Assembly (NCBI GenBank): GCA_963823095.1
Contig: CAWGKI010000030.1
Coordinates: forward strand, 62,001 to 126,000
From: CAIVVT01 sp963823095
GTDB taxonomy: Bacteria > Acidobacteriota > Terriglobia > Bryobacterales > Bryobacteraceae
DNA length: 64,000 nt
Direction: 5' to 3'
Below, piece by piece: positions 43,740-53,603 of this stretch (its first letter is position 1; each line of letters opens with the position of its first letter). A program made the position numbers and the translations under genes. Under the pieces are notes generated by a model. The model did no database searches. It was given only the letters and a program-made list of their open reading frames with translations, and was not told the origin of the DNA.

Positions 43740-45778
43740 ATGTCGCGTTTCGCGTTCCTCGCGCTAGCCGCGCTGGTGTGCCGGGCCGGCTACTCCCAAC
43801 CGTCCACGCCGGTGATCCTCATCTCGGTGGATACGCTCAGGGCCGACCACCTGAGCTGCTATCAAGCGGGCAGACAGGCCTCGCCGCACATCGATTCACT
43901 GGCAAAGAACGGGACGTCTATTCTCCCAGGTCAGCAGCCCGTTTCCCCTGACACTGCCAGCCCATGTTGCGCTTTTCACCTCCACGTATCCATTCGCAAA
44001 CGGTGTGCGGGACAACGGCGTTCCCCTGGCGTCCTCGGCTGTTACCCTTGCCACGGTTTTGAAGGCCGCCGGCTACCGGACGGGCGCATTCGTGGGCAGC
44101 TTTGTGTTGGACCAACGATTCGGACTGAGCCAGCGGGTTTGACGTCTACGACGGCCCTCTCGCCGTTCGCAGCAAGACCGCAACGGGCGAGATCGACCGA
44201 AAGCGATCCGGGGCGCAGGTGGCCGATGCCGCGATGCGCTGGGTGGCGCACAACGAGACCGCGCCATTTTTCCTTTTTCTCCATCTGTACGACCTGCACT
44301 TGCCCTATGATTTGCCTCAGGATCCGGCGCTGCGCCACGGCGAGACTGGCTACTCCGCCGAACTTGCTTACGTGGACAAAGTCGTGGGGGACTTTCTGGC
44401 CTTCCTCGGCCGGCGCGGCCTGCTGGATAAAGCGCTCATCGTGTTCACCTCCGATCATGGCGAGGGGCTCGGCGAGCATGGCGAGAGTACACATGGGTAC
44501 TTCATTTACCAGAGCACTCTGCACGTGCCGCTCCTCGTCAAATGGCCGGCGGGATCCAGGCGTATTCAACAGAACGTAGTTGATGAAGCGGCGAGTCTGC
44601 TGGACGTAGCGCCTACGATCCTGAATGCCATCGGTCTACCGCCACCGGGCGAGATGAAAGGCCACAGTCTGATTGGAGGCGGCGCCGGCCGGGAGATCTA
44701 TTCGGAAAGCGTGTACGCGCGAAACCACTTTGGGTGCGCTACGTTGCGAAGCATGCGGGTCGGTCACTACAAATACATCGCGGCTCCAAAACCCGAGTTG
44801 TACGACCTTACCAGCGACCCGAAGGAGCTGCGAAACCTCTATGGGCAGCAGCATCCGGAGGCCAATGCGCTGGGAAAGCGGATCGCCGCGCTGCTTGCGG
44901 CATATCCAAACGGCCACTCCGCTAAGCTCAGCCCGCCGACATCCGAAACCGTCACGGCGCTGCGTTCACTCGGATACCTGGCCGGATCTTCGAGTTCGGA
45001 TCGCGAGCCGGGCGTCGACCCGAAGGATCGAATCGGGGATTTCGAGCGATACTTCAGTGCCGTGTCTCTCGCGTCCGCGGGCCGCCGGGCCGAAGCTATC
45101 CGCATCTTGGAGAACTTGCGGGACAAACTGCCCGACGTCGCGGAGATCCCGCTCAATCTGGGATTGAACCACAAGCGGTCGGGCGAGTACGCCGCCGCGG
45201 CTCCGGAATTCAATCGGGCAGTCAGACTTGCTCCCGCGGACGCTCAAGCGCACTATGAACTCGGGTCCTGTTACTTCCAACTCCAGCGGCTGGACGAGGC
45301 CATTCAGGAATTCAACGCGGCTCTGGCTGCCGAGCCGTGGTACACGCTGGCCGACGAAGCACTCGCGGAGATCTATATCCGCAAACAGGATTATGCGCAG
45401 GCCCGCGCGCACCTGAATCGCATCCTCTCTATCGATCCGCGCAGTTACACCGCAAACTTCAATCTCGGAGTCTTCGCGGCGATGGAGAAGAACTGGAAGG
45501 AGGCCGAGAGGCACCTGCACCTGGCACTCGATGCCGATCCAAATTCGGCCGAAGCACACGACACGTTGGGCGGTATCTACTTTGAGCGTGGCGAACTGCA
45601 GCCGGCGCGCCAAAACTTCGAGAAAGCCGTCCAACTGCAGCCGAAATCAGGATTGGCCCATTACCATCTCGGCCTGGTTTTCCAGCAAATGGGAAGGACC
45701 GCGGAGGCGGAAAAGGAATTCCGCGCCGCACGAGAAGCGGCCCCTGAAGACGGTGTGTCGAAGACCAGAAACCGGTAG
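43740..45778 (+). CDS. Sulfatase-like hydrolase fused to TPR repeats, two frameshifts
   Basis: An exported protein of about 678 residues in the alkaline-phosphatase/sulfatase superfamily. It has a signal peptide (FAFLALAALVCRAGYSQ), the metal motif LISVDTLRADHLSCY, the active-site stretch PFPLTLPAHVALFTS, FTSDHGEGLGEHGE and, in the second half, at least five TPR-like repeats (about 45100-45760). The position of the modified Cys/Ser is Thr, with His in place of the usual Arg. Two frameshifts, each needing one base to be skipped: at about 43917-43920 (NGT then LFSQVSS) and about 44134 (LSQ then GFDVYDG). All motifs survive on both sides. ATG 43740 follows AGGAAA. Confidence 0.8.
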
Positions 45779-45791
45779 GATTGCCGGTTTC
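45768..45791 (+). terminator. Hairpin around the stop of the sulfatase-TPR gene
   Basis: GAAACCGG and CCGGTTTC form an 8-bp perfect stem with an 8-base loop that contains the TAG stop. There is no clear U-tract. It may end transcription towards the convergent receptor gene. Confidence 0.4.
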
Positions 45792-45930
45792 CGCCCGTAA
45801 CTTGCCGATTCCAGGCAAGCATTTGGGCGAATCCCGCAACCCTTACCGGTTTTTGACCTATTGCTCAGGCTCTGTGCAGCCTGCGGCTGAAACGTACCTT
45901 GGGCCTCGAGCCCGAGTGCGAACACATCGG

Positions 45931-48900
45931 TCAGAAGTAGAACCGCAGCGAGAGCTGCAGATTGCGGACGTCGTCGGTCTTTCCGGTGACCTTACCGAAC
46001 GTCGAAAGATTGTTCGGATTGGTCCCCGCGGTGCTAAGGTTCGGGTGGTTGAAAGCGTCAAAGGCCTCAGCCCGGAACTGGAACCCAATTCGTTCGTTAA
46101 TCGCGAACTTCTTGTAGAGCCCGAGGTTCCAGTTCTCGATTCCCGGGTTGTGGAAGAAGTCCCGGCTGACTGTGCCGGTGGCGAAGGTGCCCTTGGCCGG
46201 CGCAGTAAAGATAGGGGTTCCATTGGCGGTCTTGGTCTGGAACCACAGGGCAGGATCGCTGGAGCCGCCCGCGGCAAAATTGCCGAGCACCGACGGATTG
46301 CCGGTCATCGCCCAGAGGTTGCCCGTGCCGCCGCAGTCATTGAAATTGCCGTCCACGCCGACTCCGGCGTAATCGGTGTTGACCACGGCCGAGCACGGAG
46401 TGCCGGTCTGCAGTTGAGTGATGCCGCTGAGCTGCCAGCCGCCAAGGAGTAAGTCCACGCCTTTGTTCCAGTCTTTGCCGAACTTCTTGCCGCGGCCGAA
46501 GGGCAGCTCGTACAGGTAATTGATCGTCATCATGTGAGTCACGTCGAAGGTCGATAGCGCCCACATGTTTCCGGCGTAGTAGGTGTTGGGAAGGATGTCG
46601 CGATACTGCGAGCCGTTGTCGTAGCTCCTGGAATAGGTGTACGACAAACCAAACATCACGCCTTGCGCGAAACGCCGGTTCCAGGTGACCTGGAGGGCGT
46701 TGTACTGCGAAGTGGCCACGTTCTGGCTCTCGCGGATCGAATTGTAGCCCTTGTACGGCCGCAGCGCGTCGATGTTGACGCCTGGATTGGCGGCCACCAC
46801 GGCGGTGGTGGGCTGGTTGATATCCACTTCGCGCGGCAGATGGAGCCCCCGCCTGCCGACGTAGGCCACGCTGGCGACCGATTCCCACGGGAGTTTGCGC
46901 TCCACGGTAAAGTTCCAGTTCCAGGCCTCGGGGTTCTTCTGGTCTTTGGGATAGGTCGTCACTGTCAGCGGAAGGATGTTGGTCGAAGTCCCACCAGGGT
47001 TGTCCACGCTGCCGCCGGTTACGTTGGCCGTCGGCTGGAACGGCGGGTTGCCACCCAGGAAGATCGAGTCGCTCACGCCGTTGCGCGTGAAGAAGCGCCC
47101 GACGCCGGAGCGCAAGACCGTCTTATCGTCGACCTGGTAAGCAATGCCAATCCGCGGCTGGAAAGTATTGTACTGCACGTCCGAGTAATAGGATGGAATT
47201 CCGCCGCCGCGGAACAGGTAGTCATAGGCCGGGTTGGTCGCTTCCGGAAAGCGTCCTTTGGCGGAACTGGGCCAGCCCGAGCCCGGGATGACCATGCCAT
47301 TGTACCGGTCGCCGCTTCCGACAGTGATCCGTCCGTTGGTGGGATCGACCGTAACTGCCTTGGCCGGATCGTACAGCGCCGGATCGAACACCGACATGTT
47401 CCCCCACAGCGCGTGAATGGGCATGTTGATGGTCTGGCGAATACCGTAGTTCACAGTCAACTTCTGGCTGATCTTCCAACTGTCCTGCGCGAACCACTCG
47501 TACATGTCGCTACGGAAGATGGTGTAGGCGCGCTGGCCCAATTCCGAGTAAGTCGTGAACATCCCCAGCGCCGCGTTGGCCGCCGCCACGCCGGAACCGC
47601 CGGCCAACGAATCGGTGAAGCTGAATTGCCCGTTCTGATTGTTCGTACAGGTCGGGCAGGCGCTGACGTTGATCTCGTCGTTGTCGTTCTCGCCTGAGCG
47701 CTCGAACGAAACGCCGAATTTGAAAGTGTGCTTGCTCTTGATCCAGGTGAGCCCGTCCGAGGCGGTGTAGATGGGTCCGGACGAGTGCGACGGATAGGGA
47801 TTCCCGGTGAGCGTATTGAAATTCGTGATCGCTGCCGTTGGAATGCGATTCTGAATCAGCTTGCCCGTCGGGAAGATGTACGGGTAGTTGATTCCCACGG
47901 TCGTCCGATCGAGAAAATGGGCCTGATCCACCGGGATATAAACGTCGTCGAGGCTGACCGTCACCAGCGCCTCGTTGACCACCGACGGGCTGATCGTCCA
48001 AACATAATCCAGTGAATTTGTCTGATTGGGCCGGATGAAATATTTGGGCGTCTCGGTCGGCGTTCCGTCCAGTGGCTGGTACTCCCAGAACGTGTAGTTA
48101 TTCCGCCGGAACTGCAGCCGCTGCCGGTCTGTCAGATTCATGTCGACGGCGAGCGTATCCTTGCGCTGGTTCTGCGGGTGCAGAGCCGTGGCGTAGTAAT
48201 TGTTGTTGCCGTTGATCGGAGTCGTGAGGTTCGGCGCCGGGTACGCCTTCAGGACGCCCAACCCGTTCGGGCTGGCCTGCGCCGCCGGAATGATGTTCCC
48301 CGCGAACGGCGTATTGGTACCGGGTTGCTTGATGGTCACCGTCTTGCCGTAGAAAAAGTTCGTCGGGTTCAGCAGCTCGCTGAAGTCGCCCTGACGCATC
48401 GAGAGCGATGGCACCGTCCAGGCCGCGCTGTCGGTGTAGCGGTAGCGCACCCATTCCTGGCCCCAATACCAGAAGAACTTACTCTTGTCCTTGTTGAACT
48501 TGCCGGGAATGTATAACGGTCCGCCGATGTTGAAGCCGAACTGGTTGTAGCGGAACGGCGCGACATCGTTGAACGGCGCGACGCCCGGTTGATTTGCGGC
48601 ATGATTCCGCGTCCAGGTATTCGCATTCAGGTAGTTGTTGCGGAAGTATTCGTACATCGAACCGTGGAAATCCTGGCCGCCGCTCTTGGTGATGATGCGG
48701 ATCTGGCCGCCCGAAGTGCGGCCATACTCCGCTGCGTAGTCGGCCGTCAATACCTGAATTTCCTGCACCGAGTCGACGTCCGCCGCGCCCAGGCTGGTCC
48801 CGTTGGCGCGCGTTCGAGTGGCCGGCGCGCCATCGTAAGTGATCAGGTTCTCCACGTTGCGGGAGCCGTTGAAATTCGAGGGGCCCTGGGTAAAATTGAA

Positions 48901-49419
48901 ATTCAGGCTGGCCAGGTTGCCGCCGCGCGCGCCAGGCACCAAGCTCGCCATGTAGATCGGGTTGCGGCCGTTCAGTTCGAGCGCATCGATCTGCTCGCGG
49001 GTGACATCCTTCTGCACCGAGGCGGACTCGGTTTGCAGGCTGGTGGTCGTCGCGCTCACCTCAATGCTCTCCGTGGTCGCGCCGATCGTGAGCGTTGCGT
49101 CGACCGATAACTCGCTGCTTGGATCGAGCTTGTTGTTGTTGCTCACATACTTCTTGAACCCCGACGCCTCCACGGTGACGGTGTAAAGTCCTGGAGGGAT
49201 GTTCGTGATCGAGTAGTGTCCGGATTCGGTGGTTGCGATTTTCCGTTCCAGGCCCGCCAGGTTCCGCACCGTTATTTTGGCATTTGGTACGGTTGCTCCC
49301 GCCGGGTCCTTGATAAATCCTGTGATGGAACCCAAGTCCGATTGCGCCCATGCCGCAGTCGCAAACAGCAGCATAGTTGCCAATCCATGGACGAGGGCTC
49401 TCGGGGCGAGCGATTTCAT
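45931..49419 (-). CDS. TonB-dependent receptor, Oar-like with CarboxypepD_reg domain
   Basis: A complete 1162-residue receptor. The signal peptide (APRALVHGLATMLLFATAAW AQ) precedes a regulatory sandwich (GSITGFIKDPAGATVPNAKI T), a plug (LITYDGAPATRTRANGTSLG, VQEIQVLTADYAAEYGRTSG GQIRIITKSG) and a barrel ending NLQLSLRFYF. Start: ATG 49419 has GGAGG five bases before it; an ATG 11 codons up is in frame but lacks a site. It converges on the sulfatase gene. A promoter candidate lies about 540 bases upstream, so the leader would be long. The sequence is not broken. Substrate unknown. Confidence 0.92.
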   Translation of the reverse strand: MKSLAPRALVHGLATMLLFATAAWAQSDLGSITGFIKDPAGATVPNAKITVRNLAGLERKIATTESGHYSITNIPPGLYTVTVEASGFKKYVSNNNKLDPSSELSVDATLTIGATTESIEVSATTTSLQTESASVQKDVTREQIDALELNGRNPIYMASLVPGARGGNLASLNFNFTQGPSNFNGSRNVENLITYDGAPATRTRANGTSLGAADVDSVQEIQVLTADYAAEYGRTSGGQIRIITKSGGQDFHGSMYEYFRNNYLNANTWTRNHAANQPGVAPFNDVAPFRYNQFGFNIGGPLYIPGKFNKDKSKFFWYWGQEWVRYRYTDSAAWTVPSLSMRQGDFSELLNPTNFFYGKTVTIKQPGTNTPFAGNIIPAAQASPNGLGVLKAYPAPNLTTPINGNNNYYATALHPQNQRKDTLAVDMNLTDRQRLQFRRNNYTFWEYQPLDGTPTETPKYFIRPNQTNSLDYVWTISPSVVNEALVTVSLDDVYIPVDQAHFLDRTTVGINYPYIFPTGKLIQNRIPTAAITNFNTLTGNPYPSHSSGPIYTASDGLTWIKSKHTFKFGVSFERSGENDNDEINVSACPTCTNNQNGQFSFTDSLAGGSGVAAANAALGMFTTYSELGQRAYTIFRSDMYEWFAQDSWKISQKLTVNYGIRQTINMPIHALWGNMSVFDPALYDPAKAVTVDPTNGRITVGSGDRYNGMVIPGSGWPSSAKGRFPEATNPAYDYLFRGGGIPSYYSDVQYNTFQPRIGIAYQVDDKTVLRSGVGRFFTRNGVSDSIFLGGNPPFQPTANVTGGSVDNPGGTSTNILPLTVTTYPKDQKNPEAWNWNFTVERKLPWESVASVAYVGRRGLHLPREVDINQPTTAVVAANPGVNIDALRPYKGYNSIRESQNVATSQYNALQVTWNRRFAQGVMFGLSYTYSRSYDNGSQYRDILPNTYYAGNMWALSTFDVTHMMTINYLYELPFGRGKKFGKDWNKGVDLLLGGWQLSGITQLQTGTPCSAVVNTDYAGVGVDGNFNDCGGTGNLWAMTGNPSVLGNFAAGGSSDPALWFQTKTANGTPIFTAPAKGTFATGTVSRDFFHNPGIENWNLGLYKKFAINERIGFQFRAEAFDAFNHPNLSTAGTNPNNLSTFGKVTGKTDDVRNLQLSLRFYF

Positions 49420-49957
49420 AGATCCTCCGTTCGGATTCACCGGGCTTTTCACAGGCGCGATAGACAGCGGCTAGTGTGCAGGTTGAACTGCCGCATCGAA
49501 AGGCTCCTGTTGCGTTCGTTCTTCGGGTCGCAAGACAGTCATTGAAACAAACCAGGGGGCTGCCTGGTGTTGGTGTACGGTTTCCGGTCCTGCCGTCGGG
49601 AAGAGCTGTCCCCTTTGATCCGGCGCAGTGCAGCGTCGGCTTCGCATTGCCTGCGGCCGGCAGGGCCCCGCCGGTTTGAGCGGTTCTGACCGGGAAAGCC
49701 GAGAAACGGCGAAGCGATGCCGGCGGAGTCACGCCGGGATTCAGGAGCAAGCGGCGCTCGGGCGGGGGCAGCCCTCGCTTCAACCATTCGGAGGACGTTC
49801 CCCGCATACACATGAGTCCCGGAGCGGTCACAATCAGCGGCGGCAATGAGCTGAGCGTGCCACTACGGCCAGGAGAAGCGGTTCGCGAGTTCACACTGCA
49901 GGAGCCCATTGAGTTCAAATCCTCACGTTTGCAGACTTGTGCAGCGACCCAAGCGAA
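49420..49957. other. Long non-coding leader region of the receptor gene
   Basis: About 540 bases without a supported gene between the receptor start and its likely promoter at 49958-49986. No known riboswitch or RNA is recognised. Confidence 0.5.
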
Positions 49958-49986
49958 GTTTACTTTAGCATACGGATTGAGTCAAT
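49958..49986 (-). promoter_or_regulatory. Sigma-70-type promoter on the - strand
   Basis: Read on the - strand: TTGACT, 17 bases, TAAACT. It points at the receptor gene starting at 49419 across a non-coding stretch. The surroundings are AT-rich for this genome. Confidence 0.5.
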
Positions 49987-50008
49987 TAGATTACGAAGTC
50001 TGGCGTTG

Positions 50009-50055
50009 TGGGGCCTGCGTTGTGGGCGTTGTGCGTTGTGCGTTGTGGGCGTTGT
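50009..50055 (+). repeat. GTTGTG-type short tandem repeat
   Basis: A run of units around GCGTTGTGG and GCGTTGT (six copies of the core GTTGTG), directly next to the REP-like palindrome at 50056. It is the left counterpart of the short repeats at 50986-51027. Confidence 0.7.
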
Positions 50056-50076
50056 GGGACAGCCTGACCCGTCCCA
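50056..50076 (-). repeat. REP-like element, left copy
   Basis: The 21 bases here are the exact reverse complement of 50921-50941. Each copy can fold on a GGGAC/GTCCC stem. It stands about 90 bases from the end of the RAYT gene, with the mirrored copies on the other side. Confidence 0.7.
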
Positions 50077-50164
50077 ACCGCAATTGGCCTGCTTTCATTT
50101 CGTCGTAGTTCGTTCAGATTCAATCGCGACAGGCATCGATCCCTGCCGGCCTTCGCGCCCGGAC

Positions 50165-50860
50165 TCAAGTCGCCGCTGCTACTGACGCGCTGTCGGAATT
50201 GTGCATCCCGGCGGGTCTAGCGCCTTGCTGACTCCCTTTCCGCATGTCCCGGATCTCATCTTGAAATGCTTGATCCCCAAAGGGTTGCCCGGAATACGTA
50301 GCTTTCCGAAGGGCGCTATACGTTAGCTCGCTGTCCGGCTCACCGAACAGCCGGCGCCAACCCGAAGCCCCGACAAACTCCTTGAAGAAGCGCATGTCCA
50401 ACACACGCTGCCGATCACCGCCGCTGAAGTGAGCTTCAGCGCTCGACCACTCATATAGGGCCGGCTCTGCCGCCAGACCTGCCCTCACTGGATTCGATTC
50501 GACGTAGCGAATTGCGCTCCAAAGGTGCCCCGGACTCATCGGACACGAGTAGAATCGGTTCTGCCAAAGGTGGCCGCAGCGTGCGCGCCGCGCATTGAAA
50601 TACTGTGCGAAGCGGCCATGCACGCGCCGCAACAGAACAGCCAGTGAGTCCTCTTCGGGCGGGACCGCAATCAGGTGTATGTGATTGGGCATCAAGCAGT
50701 AAGCGAGGATCGGCACTCCCAAATGAGACGCCTGTTCTCGCAGCAGTCCGAGGTAAACGAGCCGGTCGGGCCGAGTCCGGAAAACGACCTGACGCCCTGT
50801 CCCCCGTTGGGTGATGTGATGCGCCAAGCCGGGCGCGACATAGCGAGCGATTCGCGGCAT
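50165..50860 (-). CDS. REP-associated tyrosine transposase (RAYT, Y1/IS200-like)
   Basis: A 231-residue Y1-type transposase of the RAYT family. It opens with PRIARYVAPGLAHHITQRGT, has the HUH metal motif as MPNHIHLIAVP (His60 and His62), the conserved CGHLWQNRFYSC, and the catalytic Tyr119 in IRYVESNPVRAGL. RAYTs act on single-stranded REP sequences and are single-copy, domesticated relatives of IS200/IS605 transposases. The gene is flanked on both sides by REP-like palindromes in inverted orientation. The C-terminus past about residue 150 is variable. Intact. Confidence 0.92.
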   Translation of the reverse strand: MPRIARYVAPGLAHHITQRGTGRQVVFRTRPDRLVYLGLLREQASHLGVPILAYCLMPNHIHLIAVPPEEDSLAVLLRRVHGRFAQYFNARRARCGHLWQNRFYSCPMSPGHLWSAIRYVESNPVRAGLAAEPALYEWSSAEAHFSGGDRQRVLDMRFFKEFVGASGWRRLFGEPDSELTYSALRKATYSGQPFGDQAFQDEIRDMRKGSQQGARPAGMHNSDSASVAAAT

Positions 50861-50903
50861 TCTGTTTATGAGTGCCGGCTCGACCGCAATGTTCTCAGAA
50901 AAT

Positions 50904-51027
50904 CCAATGTGAAACCATGCTGGGACGGGTCAGGCTGTCCCTATAAGCCCAATCTGAAACCATGCTGGGACGGTCAGGCTGTCCCCTATAAGCCCCTATA
51001 AGCCCATACGCCATACGCGCCCATACG
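50904..51027 (+). repeat. REP-like tandem units and short repeats, right side
   Basis: Two direct units of 45 bases start at 50904 and 50949, each with the sequence AAACCATGCTGGGACG followed by GTCAGGCTGTCCC; the second lacks one G. They end in repeats of CCCTATAAG (three copies) and CATACG (three to four copies) up to 51027. The GGGAC/GTCCC palindrome matches the copy at 50056-50076 in inverted orientation. Confidence 0.75.
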
Positions 51028-51069
51028 CATCTGCTATGCTGACTGCTTCCCTGAATTCGGAGTGCAAGC

Positions 51070-53481
51070 ATGCTGATTGAACAACAGATTTCGGAACGTC
51101 GCGAACGCGCGAAGACCGCTATCGCCAGAATCCTCGCCAGGCCGGATGGCCAACCGTACGGGGACTACCAGATCAAGTCCTGCAGCGGCAAGACCTACCG
51201 GGTGGCACTGCGTGGCGCCGGACTCTTCGAGAGCTTCTGCTCGTGCCCGGACTTCGCCGCAAACACCTTGGGTACCTGCAAACATATCGAGGCCTTGCTG
51301 ATCAAAGTGCGGCGTCGTATCCCGGCCCTCGAACGCCGCGCATTCAAGCGCAGCCGCGCTTCTCTATCCCTCCAATACGGCGAGCGCCTGGACGTGAGGT
51401 TGCGGTTGCCCGATTCGCCCTCCCCGGAATTGCTCGCATTGGCGCATGAGCAGTTCGATGCCGACGGCTTGCTGCCACCGGATTCTTACGGCCAGTTCGA
51501 TAAGGTGCTGGAACGGCTGCGCGGGTTGGACGACCAGGCCGTCATCTACAGCGACGTTCTGGAGTTTCTAGAGCGCGAGAACGAACTTGCAGAGGGGCTT
51601 GACTGGGAACGCCGGTTGCTGGCGCAGCTTGGACGAGGCAAGGACCCGCTCGCGGGAGTCTTGAAGACCGAATTGCTGCCTTATCAGATCCGTGGCGCCC
51701 TGTTCGCGGCGGGACGCGGCCGGGTGATCCTGGCGGACGACATGGGATTGGGCAAGACCGTTCAGGCCTTGGCCGCCGCCGAATTGCTGCGCCGCCGCCG
51801 CGGCATTGAGCGGGTTCTGGTGATCGCTCCGGCTTCGGTGAAATACCAATGGAAGACCGAGATCGAGAAATTCACCGGCCTCTCCGCACAAGTCATCGAT
51901 GGACTGCTGCCCCGCCGCAAGAGCCTGTACGCCGCGCCGATGTTCTTCAATCTGACGAGCTACGAGGTGGTCCTCAAGGACCTGGAGTACATGCACAGGA
52001 TGCAGCCGGATCTGATCATCCTGGACGAAGCGCAGCGGATCCGAAATTGGGCCACGGCGACGGCGCGCACCATCAAGCAGTTAAAGAGCCGCTATGCATT
52101 CGTACTGACCGGGACGCCGCTCGAAAATAAACTCGAGGAACTATTCTCCGTTGTGCAGTTCGCGGACGGCCGCCGCCTGGGTCCGGCCTTCCGCTTCCTG
52201 CAGGAACACCGTATCGAGGACGAGAAAGGACACGTGCTTGGCTATCGCGGCCTGGACAAGATTCACGAACAACTGGAGCCGATCCTGCTTCGGCGTACGC
52301 GCAAAGAAGTCTTAACCCAATTGCCGCCCCGCACGGATCAGATCTTCCGGGTGGAACTAACGAAGGAACAGGCGGAACCCTACTGGGAGCAAAGCGATAT
52401 CCTCGGCAAGTTGATGCACAAATGGGAAAGGCAAGGTTGGCTCTCCGAAATCGACTTGCGCCGCATTTCCTGCTGCATCCAGAACATGCGGATGCTGTGC
52501 AATTCCACGTTCCTGTTTGACAAGGCCACTCACCACTCGCCCAAACTAGCGGAGTTTCGCGAGATCATCCGGGAACTTGTGGTGGAGGAGAGCCGCAAGG
52601 TCGTCGTGTTCAGCGAGTATGAGCGCATGACACATCTCGCGGGGGAAGAACTCAACAAATTGGGCATTGGGTTCGTCTCATTGCACGGTGGAGTCCCGGC
52701 GCGGAAACGCGGGGCGCTGATCGGCCAGTTTCGCGAAGATCCGGCATGCAGGGTATTCCTTTCAACCGACGCCGGCGGCGTCGGACTCAACCTTCAGTCG
52801 GCTTCGGCGGTCATCAACTTCGAGCCTCCGTGGAATCCGGCCCGGCTGGAACAGCGTATCGGCCGCGTGCATCGCATGGGCCAGGAGCACCCCGTGCAAG
52901 TCGTTCACTTCCTCACCTCTAACTCAATCGAGGAGCGCGTATGGGACACCATGCGGCTCAAAAAGTCGCTCTTCTCCGGGGTGTTCGATTCCACCGCTTC
53001 CGAGATCAGTTTTGAGGCTCTAGGCAAGAAGAGCGTACTGCAGGCTGTCAAAGAGGTGTTTGCCGGGCAACCCGTCAAGCCCCAGCCGGAGATTGAAACG
53101 GCGCCCCCTATCGTTGTGCCGGTTCCGGCGCGCGCCGGGGCTGCGCCGCCTGCCCAGCCAGTGCTTGTTGAGGACTCCGCGCCCACTCAACGCGACGCGT
53201 CTGTGACGAAGTCTGCACCGGAAGGCGAACCTCTGGCCCAGGCGGCGGCCGGCCTTCTGGAAGCGGGTATTCGTTTTCTTGAAACGCTAGCAACTCCGCC
53301 CGGCGCCGGATCCGGCGGGGACTCCGGCAGTCCAATCCAGCGCTGGCTATCCACCGCCGTCCAAACCGACCCGCGGACTAACCAGCCCATACTTTCTCTG
53401 CCCTTGCCGGCGACAATCACCCGGGAACGGTTGACTGGTGCACTTGCGGGAGTGTTGAGCGCCCTCGGCGGCCCGCGTTAG
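51070..53481 (+). CDS. SNF2-family helicase with N-terminal SWIM zinc finger
   Basis: An 803-residue DNA-dependent ATPase. The N-terminal SWIM zinc finger is at residues 57-72 (Cys57, Cys59, Cys70, His72). The helicase core has LLPYQIRGALFAAGRGRVIL ADD with Walker A DDMGLGKT (223-230), the DEAQ box (319-322), VLTGTPLENKLEELFSVVQF, and the second RecA domain with SEYERMTHLAG, FLSTDAGGVGLNLQSASAVI NFE, and the arginine-finger text QRIGRVHRMGQ. A Pro/Ala-rich tail of about 130 residues follows. SNF2 proteins move along DNA and displace bound proteins; SWIM forms are linked to repair. ATG 51070 is 40 bases past the last short repeat. The next gene likely works with it. Confidence 0.93.
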   Translation: MLIEQQISERRERAKTAIARILARPDGQPYGDYQIKSCSGKTYRVALRGAGLFESFCSCPDFAANTLGTCKHIEALLIKVRRRIPALERRAFKRSRASLSLQYGERLDVRLRLPDSPSPELLALAHEQFDADGLLPPDSYGQFDKVLERLRGLDDQAVIYSDVLEFLERENELAEGLDWERRLLAQLGRGKDPLAGVLKTELLPYQIRGALFAAGRGRVILADDMGLGKTVQALAAAELLRRRRGIERVLVIAPASVKYQWKTEIEKFTGLSAQVIDGLLPRRKSLYAAPMFFNLTSYEVVLKDLEYMHRMQPDLIILDEAQRIRNWATATARTIKQLKSRYAFVLTGTPLENKLEELFSVVQFADGRRLGPAFRFLQEHRIEDEKGHVLGYRGLDKIHEQLEPILLRRTRKEVLTQLPPRTDQIFRVELTKEQAEPYWEQSDILGKLMHKWERQGWLSEIDLRRISCCIQNMRMLCNSTFLFDKATHHSPKLAEFREIIRELVVEESRKVVVFSEYERMTHLAGEELNKLGIGFVSLHGGVPARKRGALIGQFREDPACRVFLSTDAGGVGLNLQSASAVINFEPPWNPARLEQRIGRVHRMGQEHPVQVVHFLTSNSIEERVWDTMRLKKSLFSGVFDSTASEISFEALGKKSVLQAVKEVFAGQPVKPQPEIETAPPIVVPVPARAGAAPPAQPVLVEDSAPTQRDASVTKSAPEGEPLAQAAAGLLEAGIRFLETLATPPGAGSGGDSGSPIQRWLSTAVQTDPRTNQPILSLPLPATITRERLTGALAGVLSALGGPR

Positions 53482-53603
53482 GCGCCAACGTCCGCGTGAC
53501 ACCGGCGCGATTGAGACTGGACGCGAGCTTGTTCAATTCAAGCTGGTGCTTGTCCCACGTTCAATCCGCCATGTTACGATGCTTGTTCGGCGGGAAGTCA
53601 TCT

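Noticed and set aside
49540..49918. Coding extension of the receptor frame region on the - strand
   Set aside because: The text is low in structure, has no start site, and the receptor start at 49419 has a strong ribosome site.
50904..51027. CRISPR array
   Set aside because: Only two 45-base units without spacers between them, no cas genes; the palindrome and the RAYT neighbour explain them as REP-type repeats.
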